Of a stretch of 64,000 nt of DNA, positions 1 to 11,134 are shown one piece after another. Position 1 is the first letter of the stretch; every line of letters starts with the position of its first letter. The notes under the pieces were generated by a model. The model ran no database searches, was not told the DNA's origin, and saw only the letters and a program-made list of their open reading frames with translations. The DNA lies in NCBI GenBank assembly GCA_963971285.1, contig OZ020250.1:7610499-7674498 (forward strand). Reading direction: 5' to 3'. The DNA is from Astropecten irregularis (Eukaryota > Echinodermata > Asteroidea > Paxillosida > Astropectinidae). A program made the position numbers and the translations under genes.

Positions 1-2493
1 ATAGCGATACTATTCGCTCTTTTGCACCGGATATTGAGGCTATGGACTGGAGTGAAGTATTTGAATGTCAGCAAGCTGATCCTGCTTATGATACATTTCT
101 TTCTCTTTTTTCGCGTATTTACAATCTTCATTTTCCTCTCACTCTTGCACATACTCACAAAACCAAATCCAAACAACCTTGGATGACACCAGGTATTGCC
201 AACTCCTGCAACCGCAAAAATAAATTGTATCGGCGTTATCTCCGCAATCCTTCTGTTGACAACAAGGTACTTTACACCAACTACCGGAACCGCTTAACGT
301 CCATTATTCGGAGAGCCAAGAAAGCCCATTATGCTCGCAAGTTTGACAATTGTAAAAACGATACCAAAAACACCTGGCGTGAAATAAATAAGATCCCGGG
401 CAAAGGGAAAAAAGCATCTCTCCCCAACAATTACTGTATTGACAACCAAGCGGTTTCTGATCCAGTTATTGTTGCTAACTCTTTCAACTCTTATTTCACT
501 AACATTGGCTCTACACTTGCTAACAAAGTCCCACGTACTAACGCTCAATTTACGGACTACCTTCATAATACTAACCCCTCTTCTCTCTTTTTACTACCGA
601 CTAGCTGTTCCGAGATAATACAGATCAGTACAAATCTGAATAGCAGTACAAGTCCTGGCTTTGATGATCTTCGCTCATCGGTTATTAAAGCTGTTATTTC
701 CTTCATATCTTCACCTCTTGCTCATATCTTTAACTTATCTCTTTCTTCTGGAACTATTCCCTTAAACCTGAAGATCGCAAAGATCACTCCAGTCTTTAAA
801 TCTGGCGACCCTCGGGACATCTGTAATTACCGTCCAATTTCTGTTCTTCCTATTTTCTCTAAAATACTCGAGAGGATTGTCTATAATAGGCTCTTCAAAT
901 TTATCTCAAACTCTGACATTCTCTCTAACCAGCAATTTGGTTTTCGCCCTGGTTGCTCGACAGACATGGCTCTTATTCACCTTACAGACTCTATCTCTAG
1001 CTCTCTATCCAACAAATTGTGTACAGCAGGTGTCTTCATGGACTTATCAAAGGCCTTTGATACCATTGACCATGACATCCTTACTTCTAAACTTTCTTTC
1101 TATGGAGTCAGAGGATGCGCACTTTATTGGTTTGAAAATTATCTTTCCGACAGGCAACAGTATACCGTTGTCAATAATTGCCCTTCAGCTCGAGGAGTAA
1201 TTACTCATGGCGTTCCTCAAGGTTCCATTCTTGGTCCTCTTCTCTTCTTGATCTACATTAATGACCTTCAAAATTCTTCTCCCTTGTTATCCTTTCATTT
1301 ATTTGCTGATGATACTACAATTATTCACACAGGTTCATCTATTCAGACTCTCACTCTATCTCTTAACTCTGAACTCACTAAAGTTTCCTCTTGGTTCAAG
1401 TCCAATAAATTATCACTCAACCCTGGAAAAACTAAATGCATCCTGTTTAGGAAATCCTCTGGTCCTGGTCATACCCTCTCTATTAATATCGACAATACTC
1501 CCATCACACAGGTGCAATCTACAAAGTTCCTTGGTGTCGTCGTTAATGAGAAACTTAAGTGGAATGACCAAGTCTCTTCTGTTTCCAAGACTATTTCTAG
1601 AAATATAGGTGTCCTCTCTAAACTCCGTACTTTTCTTCCTGCATTCACCTTGTTTTCCCTATATAATACTTTAATTCTTCCTTATCTCAGTTACTGTAAT
1701 ATTATCTGGGCGTCATGTACCTATAATCAACTCCATCCTCTGATAATACTCCAGAAACGAGCCATCAGAGTTTGTACACTTTCACATCCTCGGGACCATA
1801 CCGCACCTCTCTTTTTCAGGCTGCACACTTTACCACTCACGGACATTAACACATTTCACGTTGGAATACTTATGTTTACGTATATAAACAAACTTCTTCC
1901 CAATACCTTTTCTTCTTACTTTTCAGCAGTTCACGAAACTCACGGGTATAACACACGGGCCTCACACAATCTTTATATTCCCTTCACCCGCACATCATAT
2001 AATATTCGCACTCTCAGATTTCAAGGACCAAGGCTGTGGAACGGTCTGGACAATACAATTAAAGGTTTGCCGTCTGTGGGTCGATTCAAGGCATCTTTCA
2101 AAACCTCATTGCTTGCCAAATACTCTGCTTGATTACATCTGTTTAATGTTCACATTTCTGCTCGTCATATTGGCTTCATTATTGTCATTGTCCTCTTTTC
2201 AAACCTTCCTTATAATTGTTCACGTATCTCTCCATAATCTATATTATATTACTCGTTGTTGTTGCTGTAGTGTGTTTTTGTCCGTATGTTTTTGTTAATG
2301 GGCATTTCTTTACAAGCCTTTTCTTGGCTTCTGAAAATGCCCCCATATTGGTTCTATATCTTTCTCATTGTATTATTTGTAAATCTCCTGATATCTGGTT
2401 TTTGATTTTGCTTTAAACTTCATTTATATTATTTTTCTGTGTCAATATTTACCAATGTGGAAATAAATGTTACATTGTTGTTGTTGTTGTTGT
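1..2493 (+). mobile_element. LINE (non-LTR retrotransposon, CR1/Jockey-like group), 3' half, cut by window edge
   Basis: The reading frame is open from the first bases of the window, so the element starts to the left and its endonuclease half is not visible. The visible part is a complete reverse transcriptase with its C-terminal region, then a 3' untranslated region of about 360 bases. That region has an AATAAA at 2462-2467 and ends in a (TTG)n run at 2475-2493. A short microsatellite 3' tail in place of poly(A) is typical of CR1/L2-type LINEs. No stop interrupts the visible frame, so this copy is probably young. The exact clade within the CR1/Jockey group is not assigned. Confidence 0.9.
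3..2132 (+). CDS. LINE ORF2, reverse transcriptase part (5' partial)
   Basis: Encodes the reverse transcriptase that copies LINE RNA into DNA at the target site. The frame is open from base 3 without an initiating ATG; the first in-frame ATG, at 42, is internal. Visible landmarks are a palm motif GVPQGS at 1209-1226, followed by ILGPLLFLIYINDL, and the catalytic FADD at 1302-1313. Downstream is the C-terminal region of this LINE group, with a tyrosine/histidine-rich stretch, an FQGPRLWNGL motif near 2022-2050 and a SVGRFKASFK motif near the end. The stop is TGA at 2130-2132. The upstream part is basic (KNKLYRRYLRN), consistent with the linker between endonuclease and RT. The endonuclease domain must lie outside the window. 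Confidence 0.92.
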   Translation, partial: SDTIRSFAPDIEAMDWSEVFECQQADPAYDTFLSLFSRIYNLHFPLTLAHTHKTKSKQPWMTPGIANSCNRKNKLYRRYLRNPSVDNKVLYTNYRNRLTSIIRRAKKAHYARKFDNCKNDTKNTWREINKIPGKGKKASLPNNYCIDNQAVSDPVIVANSFNSYFTNIGSTLANKVPRTNAQFTDYLHNTNPSSLFLLPTSCSEIIQISTNLNSSTSPGFDDLRSSVIKAVISFISSPLAHIFNLSLSSGTIPLNLKIAKITPVFKSGDPRDICNYRPISVLPIFSKILERIVYNRLFKFISNSDILSNQQFGFRPGCSTDMALIHLTDSISSSLSNKLCTAGVFMDLSKAFDTIDHDILTSKLSFYGVRGCALYWFENYLSDRQQYTVVNNCPSARGVITHGVPQGSILGPLLFLIYINDLQNSSPLLSFHLFADDTTIIHTGSSIQTLTLSLNSELTKVSSWFKSNKLSLNPGKTKCILFRKSSGPGHTLSINIDNTPITQVQSTKFLGVVVNEKLKWNDQVSSVSKTISRNIGVLSKLRTFLPAFTLFSLYNTLILPYLSYCNIIWASCTYNQLHPLIILQKRAIRVCTLSHPRDHTAPLFFRLHTLPLTDINTFHVGILMFTYINKLLPNTFSSYFSAVHETHGYNTRASHNLYIPFTRTSYNIRTLRFQGPRLWNGLDNTIKGLPSVGRFKASFKTSLLAKYSA

Positions 2494-3068
2494 AGCGTGT
2501 CCTGGAGATAAGGACTCCAACAAATAGTTGTTCATAATATTCTCTAAACATTCACGTGCGTCTACGTACATGTACACTAACCTACTGGACCCCATGATCA
2601 TTACATTGCATTTAATGTGTTAAGAGTATGGTAACAATGGGTTTTTTTTCTGAAAATATTGTGTAGAGCAATGGTCCACTGCTTCTTTAGAGTTTTGTTC
2701 ATATATTTAAGGGACACTATACTCATGAAGCATTTTTTTTTATACTAGTGAGTTAATTCCGGTAGCCTTTCTGATTTTCAGGTCAGAACATCCGTAAATA
2801 ATAATGGTTTTATTAACTGTCATTCAAAAACAGTGATCGGTTTTGAATTGAGAGGTTTATATTCCACATGTAGCATGTATGGTTTCAACTAGCAATTCAA
2901 CATATAATATTATTTTGATCAGATTGGTCCATTCTAAAGGACAAACATTTACAGCCAGTGACTTGCCATTGGTTTCGCCTCAGATGAACAGAAGGTATTA
3001 TATAACACCTTAGTAGATCCTTGTCATTTGATTGGAGGATTGTATGTCACGTGATATTTGATAAATAG
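2494..3068. other. Intergenic, nothing recognised
   Basis: AT-rich unique-looking sequence after the LINE tail. I see no exon, repeat copy or RNA gene. Confidence 0.5.
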
Positions 3069-3190
3069 GGTTGCAATATGCTTCCCACGAAAGACAAGAA
3101 GGTCATAAAAACACAACATTGTTGATATCTCAGAGTGTTCAAAACATCGGTTCATTGGGCCTAAAGTGGCTCAATTTAACTATATTATGA
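3069..3190 (+). repeat. Dispersed repeat, copy 1 of 2
   Basis: This stretch closely matches 21697-21825 in the same orientation. Both begin gggttgcaatatgcttccca, both contain gttgatatctcagagtgt, and both end around a gctcaa...ctatattgaca block. No coding capacity or terminal structure is visible, so it is probably a fragment of a larger unnamed element. Confidence 0.75.
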
Positions 3191-3276
3191 CATTAAAAAC
3201 TTTCATTAGCTTTTTGAGGATATTGCCATGCACTCACTGTGGAAATAAATGGCATTGAATTGAAATTGACCATTAA

Positions 3277-3473
3277 GGTTAAGTACAGGATTGGTAACAT
3301 ATACCCAAACAGAAATGTCCACAGATTTACGTATAACTTCCAGAAGACGGTGCTGGTAGTAACTTACCGTTAAAATATTCCGCATGAAATACTGTATTTA
3401 TGCAGAAATTAGTAGAACAAAGACAGAAACCAGTATACTCTTCTGTTACCTTTACCAATCATGTATTATACCT
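3277..3473. mobile_element. TTAA-flanked non-autonomous DNA element (piggyBac-like MITE)
   Basis: The stretch is flanked by TTAA at 3273-3276 and 3474-3477. Its 5' end (tacaggattggtaacata, acccaaacagaaatgt) is the reverse complement of the right end of the element at 35503-35875, where the TTAA duplication is proven by an empty sister site. It also resembles the two outer parts of the nest at 11601-15815. No transposase is present. The superfamily assignment rests on the TTAA target and on termini beginning AGGTA. Confidence 0.65.
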
Positions 3474-3477
3474 TTAA

Positions 3478-4269
3478 GGCGATTTGTCAGACAGTCGGCT
3501 AGTTAAAATGCATTTGTTGAAACATAATTATGCTAAATAACACAAAAAGGGAATCACACAGATATTACAATGATAATGACAGACTGGTTGAAGGGATTAT
3601 TTCAATTGCTGCATTCAATATTTTAATTTATTTATTTCAATACACAGCAATACCCAGCTAAATAGATTATGTGCATATTATGAATAACATAATAAGCTTG
3701 TAATGGAGGCTTGCTGCACTTGTGAGCTTATGCATTTCACTGAGAGAAAATATTGTCAGATCGTTCTCCCGTGGTCAGATTAAGTTGTATTGGAATTATC
3801 GAATGAATACGCCTAGGCCCTAACGATTGCAGATTGCAAAACTACAGAGCCCTTATAAAGAGACAGGCTAAAACAAAATTGGGGAACAGAAAAATTTGGA
3901 AATAAAGATTTTTTCATTTTACTTAAGTTAAATTTCGACCAAAAAACTACCAAGCCGTGTAATCTATGTTCATGTTCGATGCTTACGTTTTAACATTTTC
4001 CAACGAAATCACTAAATTGTTTTTTTCTTTGCGAAAGATTGGAGCAACCGTCCGCAATTTAGTTTTTCAGGGAAAAATAAATTCATGATTGTTTTTGTTG
4101 TTCGGACATTGGTTTTCGTTTCTTTCCTTGCAAACAAATTATATATCAAACAAATGAATAGGAAACACCACGAGCTACGCTTAATAGGTCAGAAATATGC
4201 ATTTTTGATTGGCTGCACCACTTCTGTCCGTTCAATTATTATTTATATTCATTCAATCAAACAAGCCGG
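3478..4269. other. Intergenic, nothing recognised
   Basis: AT-rich sequence without a supported gene, RNA or repeat. Confidence 0.5.
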
Positions 4270-4445
4270 AAAGTTGAAAGGTGAACAAAGAGAGGGATTC
4301 GAACCGGCGACCTCTTGAATACCGTACATGCGCTCCATCAACTGAGCTATCCAGCCCTACGTTGGTGGTGTCCCTAATAGTCAATATTATCTTTGTCCTG
4401 AAATTGTCTTTGTCATAGACGTCAATTGAGTCCAGTATCTGGCCA
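4270..4445 (-). repeat. tRNA-derived SINE fragment
   Basis: On the minus strand a tRNA-like head is readable: gggctggatagctcagttga (A-box region) and, about 35 bases on, ggttcgaatccc (B-box, complement of 4291-4302). These are the internal Pol III promoter boxes. The same head recurs at 50590-50735 (-), 50966-51055 (+) and 60985-61045 (-). The shared tail with tattatctttgt beyond the head argues for a SINE and against a functional tRNA gene. Confidence 0.7.
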
Positions 4446-4822
4446 GACACAAAATAACACAGCTAGAAAAAAATGGTTGTTCATTATTTTAGCAAAACTC
4501 ATTGTAATGGTAATAAAGGTACAAATGCTTGCGGATGTTCCTTTAATTGCATGGGACCTGAAATCAAGCGAAAACTTAACGTAACGTACCATACCTGACA
4601 GAACCTGTAATAATGAAATATGAAATATTATCATTAGCTGCAAAGATTTTGGGATTTGAATGATTTTTTGTTTGTTTTTTCTTCTCTTATATTCCATGTT
4701 TGTACTATACTTCGAGTATGACCAAAACTGCCAAGGAAAATCTATTTTCTTTTATATAAAATACATGCATTGTAGTTTTCTTTGTATTACAAATTAATTG
4801 GAAAAGCACTTCGGCCCACTAC

Positions 4823-5269
4823 AGGCACGTTCTCAAACACCAAAACACGCAACTATTTGGGTCGCACTCCAAATCGCTACCCAAATAGTCGCGACCCAAA
4901 TCGTACCGGTGCGATTTCTATCAAACTGCACGTACGCAGTGAAGCGTGAAGTTGGCATGCATCCTGTGCTAAACTCGCGGGCCCGCCTTGTATGATGGGA
5001 TATACAAAACCGGTATTTTTTGGTACACCGTTCACACAGCAAATAATCGCGACTATTTGCAAAAAGACGCACAATAGTCACGTTCTCACACACCAAGAAA
5101 GCGCCACTATTTGGGTCGCGATTTGCAGCCCGACCAAAATAGTCGCGCTTATTTGTGTGGGGACACACGATTATTTGTGTACCAACACATATAAGCGCGA
5201 CTATTTGGGTCGCGCTCCAAATCGCGACCCAAATAGTCGGGCTTTTTTGGTGGGTGTGTGAACGTGCCT
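4823..5269. mobile_element. Inverted-repeat MITE, about 450 bases, with palindromic ends
   Basis: The left end (aggcacgttctcaaacacc) and right end (ggtgggtgtgtgaacgtgcct) are inverted copies. The match continues inward for roughly 80 bases through repeated actatttgggtcgc and gcgacccaaatagt blocks, which are themselves inverted repeats. Each terminus can therefore fold on its own. Related but shorter pieces occur at 8930-8992, 53820-53990 and 54360-54540, with the same aacgggcct-type end. No transposase is present and the superfamily is not assigned. Confidence 0.8.
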
Positions 5270-7768
5270 ATTTCTAAAACAAAGTATGCTGAAAGAACGT
5301 TTGTTTATCAAACAAAACCGTGCATAATTGGAAAACCTCTCTTTGTAATATAACATCATGCTCTGTTTTTGAAAATGGCAACATGACATCACACGGTTAA
5401 AGGTTTAAATCTGATTGCAAAGAGCTGTGATGACTAAGGTTTTAGCCTTTGCTAGTTTGTTGAGGACAATATTGAAATTGCTGTCACAGAAAATTGTTGT
5501 ATTCATTTGGGGTGGGGGTACCAATATAAATAGTCTTTTTTATAGTAGCTCCGGTTAGGATACCTTATTGTCTTTTTCAAAAAAGAAATTTAAGAATATA
5601 TCAATTTATTTGGACAAAGTTCGAACATAAGTACGAAATTGAATAAACTGTGTAAATGTTAACTTGGCATTAATTCGATTGCAGAATGTTGTGTCACATA
5701 ATTATACAGAAAACCTTAATATTTGATTGTTCTGTCCTTTCTGTCTGTCCCTTCAAATGCGTTTGGTTATTGCAGTAATTTCTGAAGTTGTCGTATTTTT
5801 TTTCTTAAAGAAAATACAGGCATACCTCGTACAGGCATCATTAATTATACGGAATAAAATATTATTTCGAGAAAAGAACAAAACGATTCTGATTTTTTCC
5901 CTCTCAAGATTTTTGGCCCGTCCACGGTCCCCTAGGGGTTGCGTATCCGTATTTGAGCGGGGTTTTCCCCAGATAAATTATGCACGGTGTGTTATAAGTA
6001 TTATTTGTAAGCATTAAAGGGAACAAAAACTTGGAACTTCATTAAGGGGCCGTCAAATATCGAAAACGGTGCTCGAGCGACGGACGGTGTTTGGGGGCTT
6101 CGCCGCGATTTTGAGGGCCCGACCGACGTTTGCGTCGCATCCAATTCAGCTAATGTTCAGTGGCGAATTGTAGGGACGCAGATCTCGTAAACAGATCCTC
6201 GGATTTCGCCCCGGCTTCGGCCAAAATTCGAATGTCATTCGGGCAGCAATCCGACGATTTTAGAATTGAGGAGGTCGGGGAGTTGTGTGGCCGCTGCATG
6301 GGCTTTCTACGATACTAAAAAGACTCCCTCCTGTCAGTGGCGCACCCAAGGGTGGCAAGGGGGGGGGGGGGCTTGAGTGATGATGACATCATCACTTATA
6401 TATATATTTTTTTGGAATATTTAATTTTGACCAATCACTGGGAAAATTTTCCGGCCAATAGCCTAATTCACTCTTCATCAAAGTTACACGACGCGAAGAT
6501 CATATAGCATAATTGTATCAACTAATTTTGCAAAAAAGCCATTTTGCAAGGTTCCAAATTGTTATGTTTGACTATAAAATATGTTTACAAATTATGCACT
6601 GTGCGAATATTGTGTACATTGTCTGGAACCTAACAGTCTAGAAAATCAAGCAATTTCCACAGCCCATATGCACAACCTTACACATGCGCACTGGCCTGTA
6701 ATACATTCAACAATGTATGGGTTTATCATATACAAGTATGTTTTTTTACATGTATCATTGGACCAGTGACAACGCTCCGGACGATTATTTACGGCAATTA
6801 AGACACAACTGATTTGTATTTTCCTGTACTGGGCCAATTGTGTCATAATTCACGGAGCATGATGAGCTAGAAAATTAAACATGTCTTTGTTTCCTACAAC
6901 ATAGGCCAATAATCAGACCGAAACAGCTCCGTGTTTGTTCAAATACAATTTTTTTTGGGGGGGTCCTTCGCATATTTGCACCCCCTAACAAGTACCGCCT
7001 GGGCACTTGACCCCCACCCACACCCCATCCCCTCCCTAGTTATGTCACTGGTTGGATGGCTTGTACGTCTGTTGGAGCAGCCCATCCGAGCGTCGCCCGG
7101 GTGTCGGGCGGGCTTCGATAGACCAACTGACCGTCGACCGAAACTCGGACGGCGCCTGTCGTTATTATAGACCGATCAGACGGTGCAGATGGTATATCGT
7201 ACGGAAGCCCGTTTGTGCCAGGGGTTAATAGTTTTTTGACATGGGGGGTGAATGTTTTTTTTTCGCGATTGCGTGAGAATTTGTCTTGCACATGGGGTGT
7301 GAATGTTTTTGGGGTTTTTTTTGTAGCAGTTATCTTGCGGCTGACATATATTTCTTCGGTTTCTTTTGTTTTACGAAAAACTCAATGTCTCAATGAATGA
7401 AGAATTTCATTTATACTTTGGGTCAAATGTTTCGTCTATAACAGGTTTTTCTTGTGTTCGTTTTTACAATTAGTTTTTACTGTGCAAAATAATACGATGT
7501 CATGTAAACACTGTGAGGCAGTGTTCTGAAGCAAGGAACTGTACATGTACGTGCGCAGCAGTACAATGTTAAATTTACATGGGATGTTATTATCATCATG
7601 TTGCCAGTGTAATGTACAGGGTGTCTTAAAAAGACAACAACTTGACACTTTTGAAATTATTAAGCCACCGCCCCCGCCCCCCTGACAATTTTTTTTTTTT
7701 TTTCGTGATTTAAAAACCCATCGTACAAGGCGCGCCATATACGAACTTCCTGTCACACCGCGTTGATT
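5270..7768. other. Intergenic with minor features
   Basis: No gene supported. Two things stand out. The first is a GC-rich patch at about 6050-6320, rich in CG dinucleotides, unlike its AT-rich surroundings. The second is a hAT-type terminus read on the minus strand (cagtgacataactaggg, complement of 7034-7050), followed by a G-rich stretch to about 6950; its partner end was not found. A run of G at 6359-6372 follows a cagtggcgcaccc remnant of the hAT-like family seen at 59666. The short reading frames here look random. Confidence 0.5.
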
Positions 7769-8339
7769 GTAGTCTGGTTCCCTGCCCAAAGATTCCCTGA
7801 CGACTCTTATTAAAAATCTTAGGACAGGTATCAGCTACGGTTAAAAATAGAACATGACACAGCTGTCATGTCTGCGCAGGCGCGGAAGCTACTTTTAGAG
7901 TTTGGCTAGATTCCATTTAAGCGTTCATTGTTGCACTTTTGTAAGCACATGCAATTTTATCTGGGGAGAATAAGAGTTCAAAGAGTGGGAAAAAAACATA
8001 CAACAAACTCCTCAAAAGTGCATAATAGGAAGAGTGCTCTGTTGTATGTTGACAATATTTATGCTCTATTTTTGCTAACTGTAGCACGGAATTAAACATA
8101 TTTACATGACGTGTCTTTCCCTGACGTACATGACCTCGCGTGACCTGTCGGAAATAGCCGACAGTCAACGTAACTATCCGAAGTTGGACGGAAACGAGTT
8201 TGTAATGTTTCGGATTTTTCCGTAAACACTCAAAAAAATTCTTGTTTTGGTCACGTGCTCCTCCAGTTCATGTAGCCGGACAGGACCCTATATTTGACAG
8301 ACAATAGTCGGGAGCTTCTGGGGCCCGGGACCCAGACTA
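7769..8339. mobile_element. Non-autonomous hAT-like DNA element, full-length copy
   Basis: The termini are inverted: left gtagtctggttccctgccc, right end complement tagtctgggtcccgggcc. The flanks cgttgatt (7761-7768) and cattgatt (8340-8347) look like an 8-base target duplication with one change, which points to the hAT superfamily. A second full-length copy lies at 34371-34806 and a 5' fragment at 28137-28405. All three share gacgactcttatta and catgacacagctgtcatgtc, the latter an internal palindrome. No transposase is encoded. Confidence 0.78.
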
Positions 8340-8356
8340 CATTGATTATTGAGTGT

Positions 8357-8672
8357 ATACACGGGTTTACACTTCCAAAAGTGCGCATGCGTGATAGTGC
8401 CTCGTTTCGAAGTCGCGATAAAAACCGCAGAAGTGTAAACACGTGTATTGTCTTCGACAATGGACGGGCTTACACTTCGAAAAGTGCGCATGCGTAGAAG
8501 TGCCTCGTTTTGAAGTTGCGATATAATCCAAGATGGCCTCCGAAGTGTAAACCCGTGTATTAAACTGTACAATACACGGGTTTATACCATGGCGGCCATC
8601 TTAGATTTTGATCGCAACTTCGAAACGAGGCACTTCCACGCAAGCGCACTTTTCGAAGTGTAAACCCGTGTA
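8357..8672. repeat. Three palindromic units of about 100 bases (two direct, one inverted)
   Basis: Units at 8357-8448, 8463-8561 and 8571-8672 each begin and end with copies of acacgggtttacacttc or its complement. Each carries gtgcgcatgcgt and gcctcgtttcgaagt inside. The third unit is in the opposite orientation to the first two, so units 2 and 3 form a long hairpin around a short spacer at 8562-8570. They look like a short inverted-repeat element that inserted or amplified next to itself. Confidence 0.8.
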
Positions 8673-8785
8673 TATCGATTCAGTTCTTCGCGCTCATGGC
8701 GCAGGATGTCGGATTCAAATTCAGGTCAAACATCGAGAATCGCGCATGAGCAGTTTGATTAAGAAATCGAACCGGTTGATTTTTA

Positions 8786-8904
8786 GGGCCTGGTTGTTTA
8801 ACGCACGAGATCCCAGAGTTGCGGATCCACGTCATATTCAGGGAAAGCTAAAATGGGATCCGGATCAGTAGAATCCGTGATCATGTGCGTTAAGCAAACA
8901 GGCC
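8786..8904. mobile_element. Short TIR element, about 120 bases, copy 1
   Basis: The ends gggcctggttgtttaacgca and gtgcgttaagcaaacaggcc are inverted copies. The middle holds paired ggatcc and agaatccgtgatc blocks. A second copy is at 23474-23595. It is too short to encode anything and the family is unknown. Just upstream (8693-8765) is a fragment with caggtcaaacatcgagaatc that matches 53870-53930 in inverted orientation. Confidence 0.7.
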
Positions 8905-9616
8905 AAGGGTCACATCTGTTTGGCCTGTTTGGACACGCCAGAAAATAATCGCGATTAAAAATCGCGCATTTTCTGCGTGTGTGTGAACGGGTCTACATTA
9001 TGCTCTCCAGACTGAAGACCGATCCTTAAAACAACAGCTCTCTTTTTTAAAGTCTTCAATAAAAAATCCCTAGAATCCTGAAAAACAACGAAGACGCAAT
9101 GAAAGAAATTCGGAACTTGAATTCAGGCCCGTGTTAAATTCCCGTTTTGCTTTTGTTTATTTGAAACAGACTATATGTATGACATTTTCTGTAGCATGTT
9201 TGAACGACCATGAAGCGTTAACCATATGAATATTCGAAATGCATCTAAATTGCACGTATTCAGAAAGCATAGCAGCTTAATCCTCACACACGCTGAGCCC
9301 CGTTCTTACCAAGCCGATGTGTGGTCGGAACAGAAGACTTCAGGTTGGCATTTAAAGGTATCCGGACCTCTCACGGAATCAATCGAAGCGGTTACTGCAA
9401 ACGGAAGTAGCGATCGGTTGCTGCGGGATTTCTACAGCGCCCTAATTTGTAGCTAGATGATGTAAACAGGAACACCCGAGAAATTCTTCACATGGTGGAA
9501 ATTGAAGTAATTTGTAAGGCCCTGAGCGGCAAAGAACTCTTCAGTTAGTGAACCAATGCCGTGTGTATAGTACCGTGTGGTGATGAAGCATGTCAGACCT
9601 TTATCTGCACTATATC
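8905..9616. other. Intergenic; one hairpin
   Basis: At 8930-8992 ataatcgcgattaaaaatcgcg forms a local palindrome next to a gtgtgtgaacgggtct end, related to the MITE at 4823-5269. Otherwise no gene is recognised. The 76-codon frame at 9226-9456 has no family resemblance that I can see. Confidence 0.45.
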
Positions 9617-9620
9617 TTAA

Positions 9621-9890
9621 AGGTAAATACATGACTGGTAAAGGTCACAGGACAGCACTCATACTTTGTCTGATCAAACATGTACATGAAATAATAAACC
9701 TGTGAACATTTGACTCAATTTTTCTTATAAAACATGAAGAATGGTTTTGATCTTACCTCGAGATCAAAACTGTTTTTGGTCTTTGTTTTACTAATTTCTG
9801 GATAAATACAGCTTTTCAGGTGGAAATATTTTAACAGTAGGCCCCCTATGTTTCTATCAGCACCATCTTCATACCCTGAGTGAAAGGGGA
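9621..9890. mobile_element. TTAA-type MITE, right end lost
   Basis: Starts with TTAA (9617-9620) then AGGTA and runs in parallel with 35503-35875: ctggtaaaggtcacaggaca, gaagaatggttttgatct, gatcaaaactgtttttggtc. The similarity stops near the caccatcttcataccctgag block, so the right terminus is missing or too diverged to recognise. Confidence 0.7.
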
Positions 9891-11134
9891 TAACTAGAAC
9901 AACTCAAATGTCCTTTATGTTTGTTCCAAAAATCGTCCGGACGAACGATCTTTTGTTGCACTGTTGCACTAAACTGTACATGTTTTGTTGTTAACAAAAT
10001 AATATTGTTCATCTGATTTTCCTTTGTTTTCGTCCATTTCAAGGATATCGCGACAGAGTCCTTCTGCGATTTTCTTTACTAAAAACAACAGAGCTTGTCC
10101 ATTTTTTTTTTTTTCCGTGAGCGACCAATGACCAATGAGCGACCAATTTTGTTTGAGGGTTTGTCGTTATGGGCTATTATTTTTTATCAGAGATAGAGAA
10201 TATATTTTAGGGCTAAGAATATATTTTTCACCAAGACTAGTATAAGGTGCCAGTTTCTCTGCGACCAGCATTATTTTCTGCCAGAAGAATGAATCCCCGG
10301 TTGAGGAGGAATTTTTCCTAGACTCTGGTACCATTTTATCTACGACCCGCATTATGATTTGTCAGCGACTCTACAAGGTATCGCTTCCTCTGCTAAAGAA
10401 AACGATATGAACATACATGTAAACTGTACTTGTACAACCCAAGATTTGCTTTCTCTGTAACAACCACAAAACCCCCAAACTGGCTTGGCTTATCAGTACC
10501 ACTAGCTATCAGATATCACTGGTCTGGTCACATTACAATCTAGTGGGTCTGCCTGGGCAGTCAACTGTTTAATCCTGTTAACAAAATAAACAATCTACTC
10601 CAGCCCACAAAAGCACTCAAACCGATAACCAGTGTGAAAAGATAGAGGATTATTTCCATTCTCTGAACTGCGTATGGGGTGGTTTGAACCAACACCCAAC
10701 CGATGGGAATTTTGAGAAGGTGCCTTATTGGTATACTTTTTAAATATTTTTTTTAATATATAATTTTATAAGTTTTAATTAGATTTTTTTCAGGAATAAC
10801 CATTTGTTTGTTTGCTAGTTACCATAGCAATGAAATAAACCAAGAGTGATCGGTCAATACCGTAACCCTTCTCCATTGTGACATGGGAGTGGGTCTTTAC
10901 TTTAATAATCCGGATAATTCCTCGCCGTGCCAATTAGGTCTCTGGCCACTTTCAGGAAGTGTTCGACTTGCCTTTCCGATTTCCCGGTTTAACTCGGCTT
11001 CGATCGAGCCCTTTTATCCGGTGCACAGTTTTCAGGGCTACGGAATTGATTTTTGCGCTCAATTTAAATCTTTGTACCCGACAGCAAACGGATGCGCGCA
11101 TTGTATAAAGCCCGCCAACAGGCCCTATTTATCT
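9891..11134. other. Intergenic, nothing recognised
   Basis: Mixed unique sequence. The 150-codon frame starting at 10883 runs into the SINE at 11135 and is treated as chance. Confidence 0.45.
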
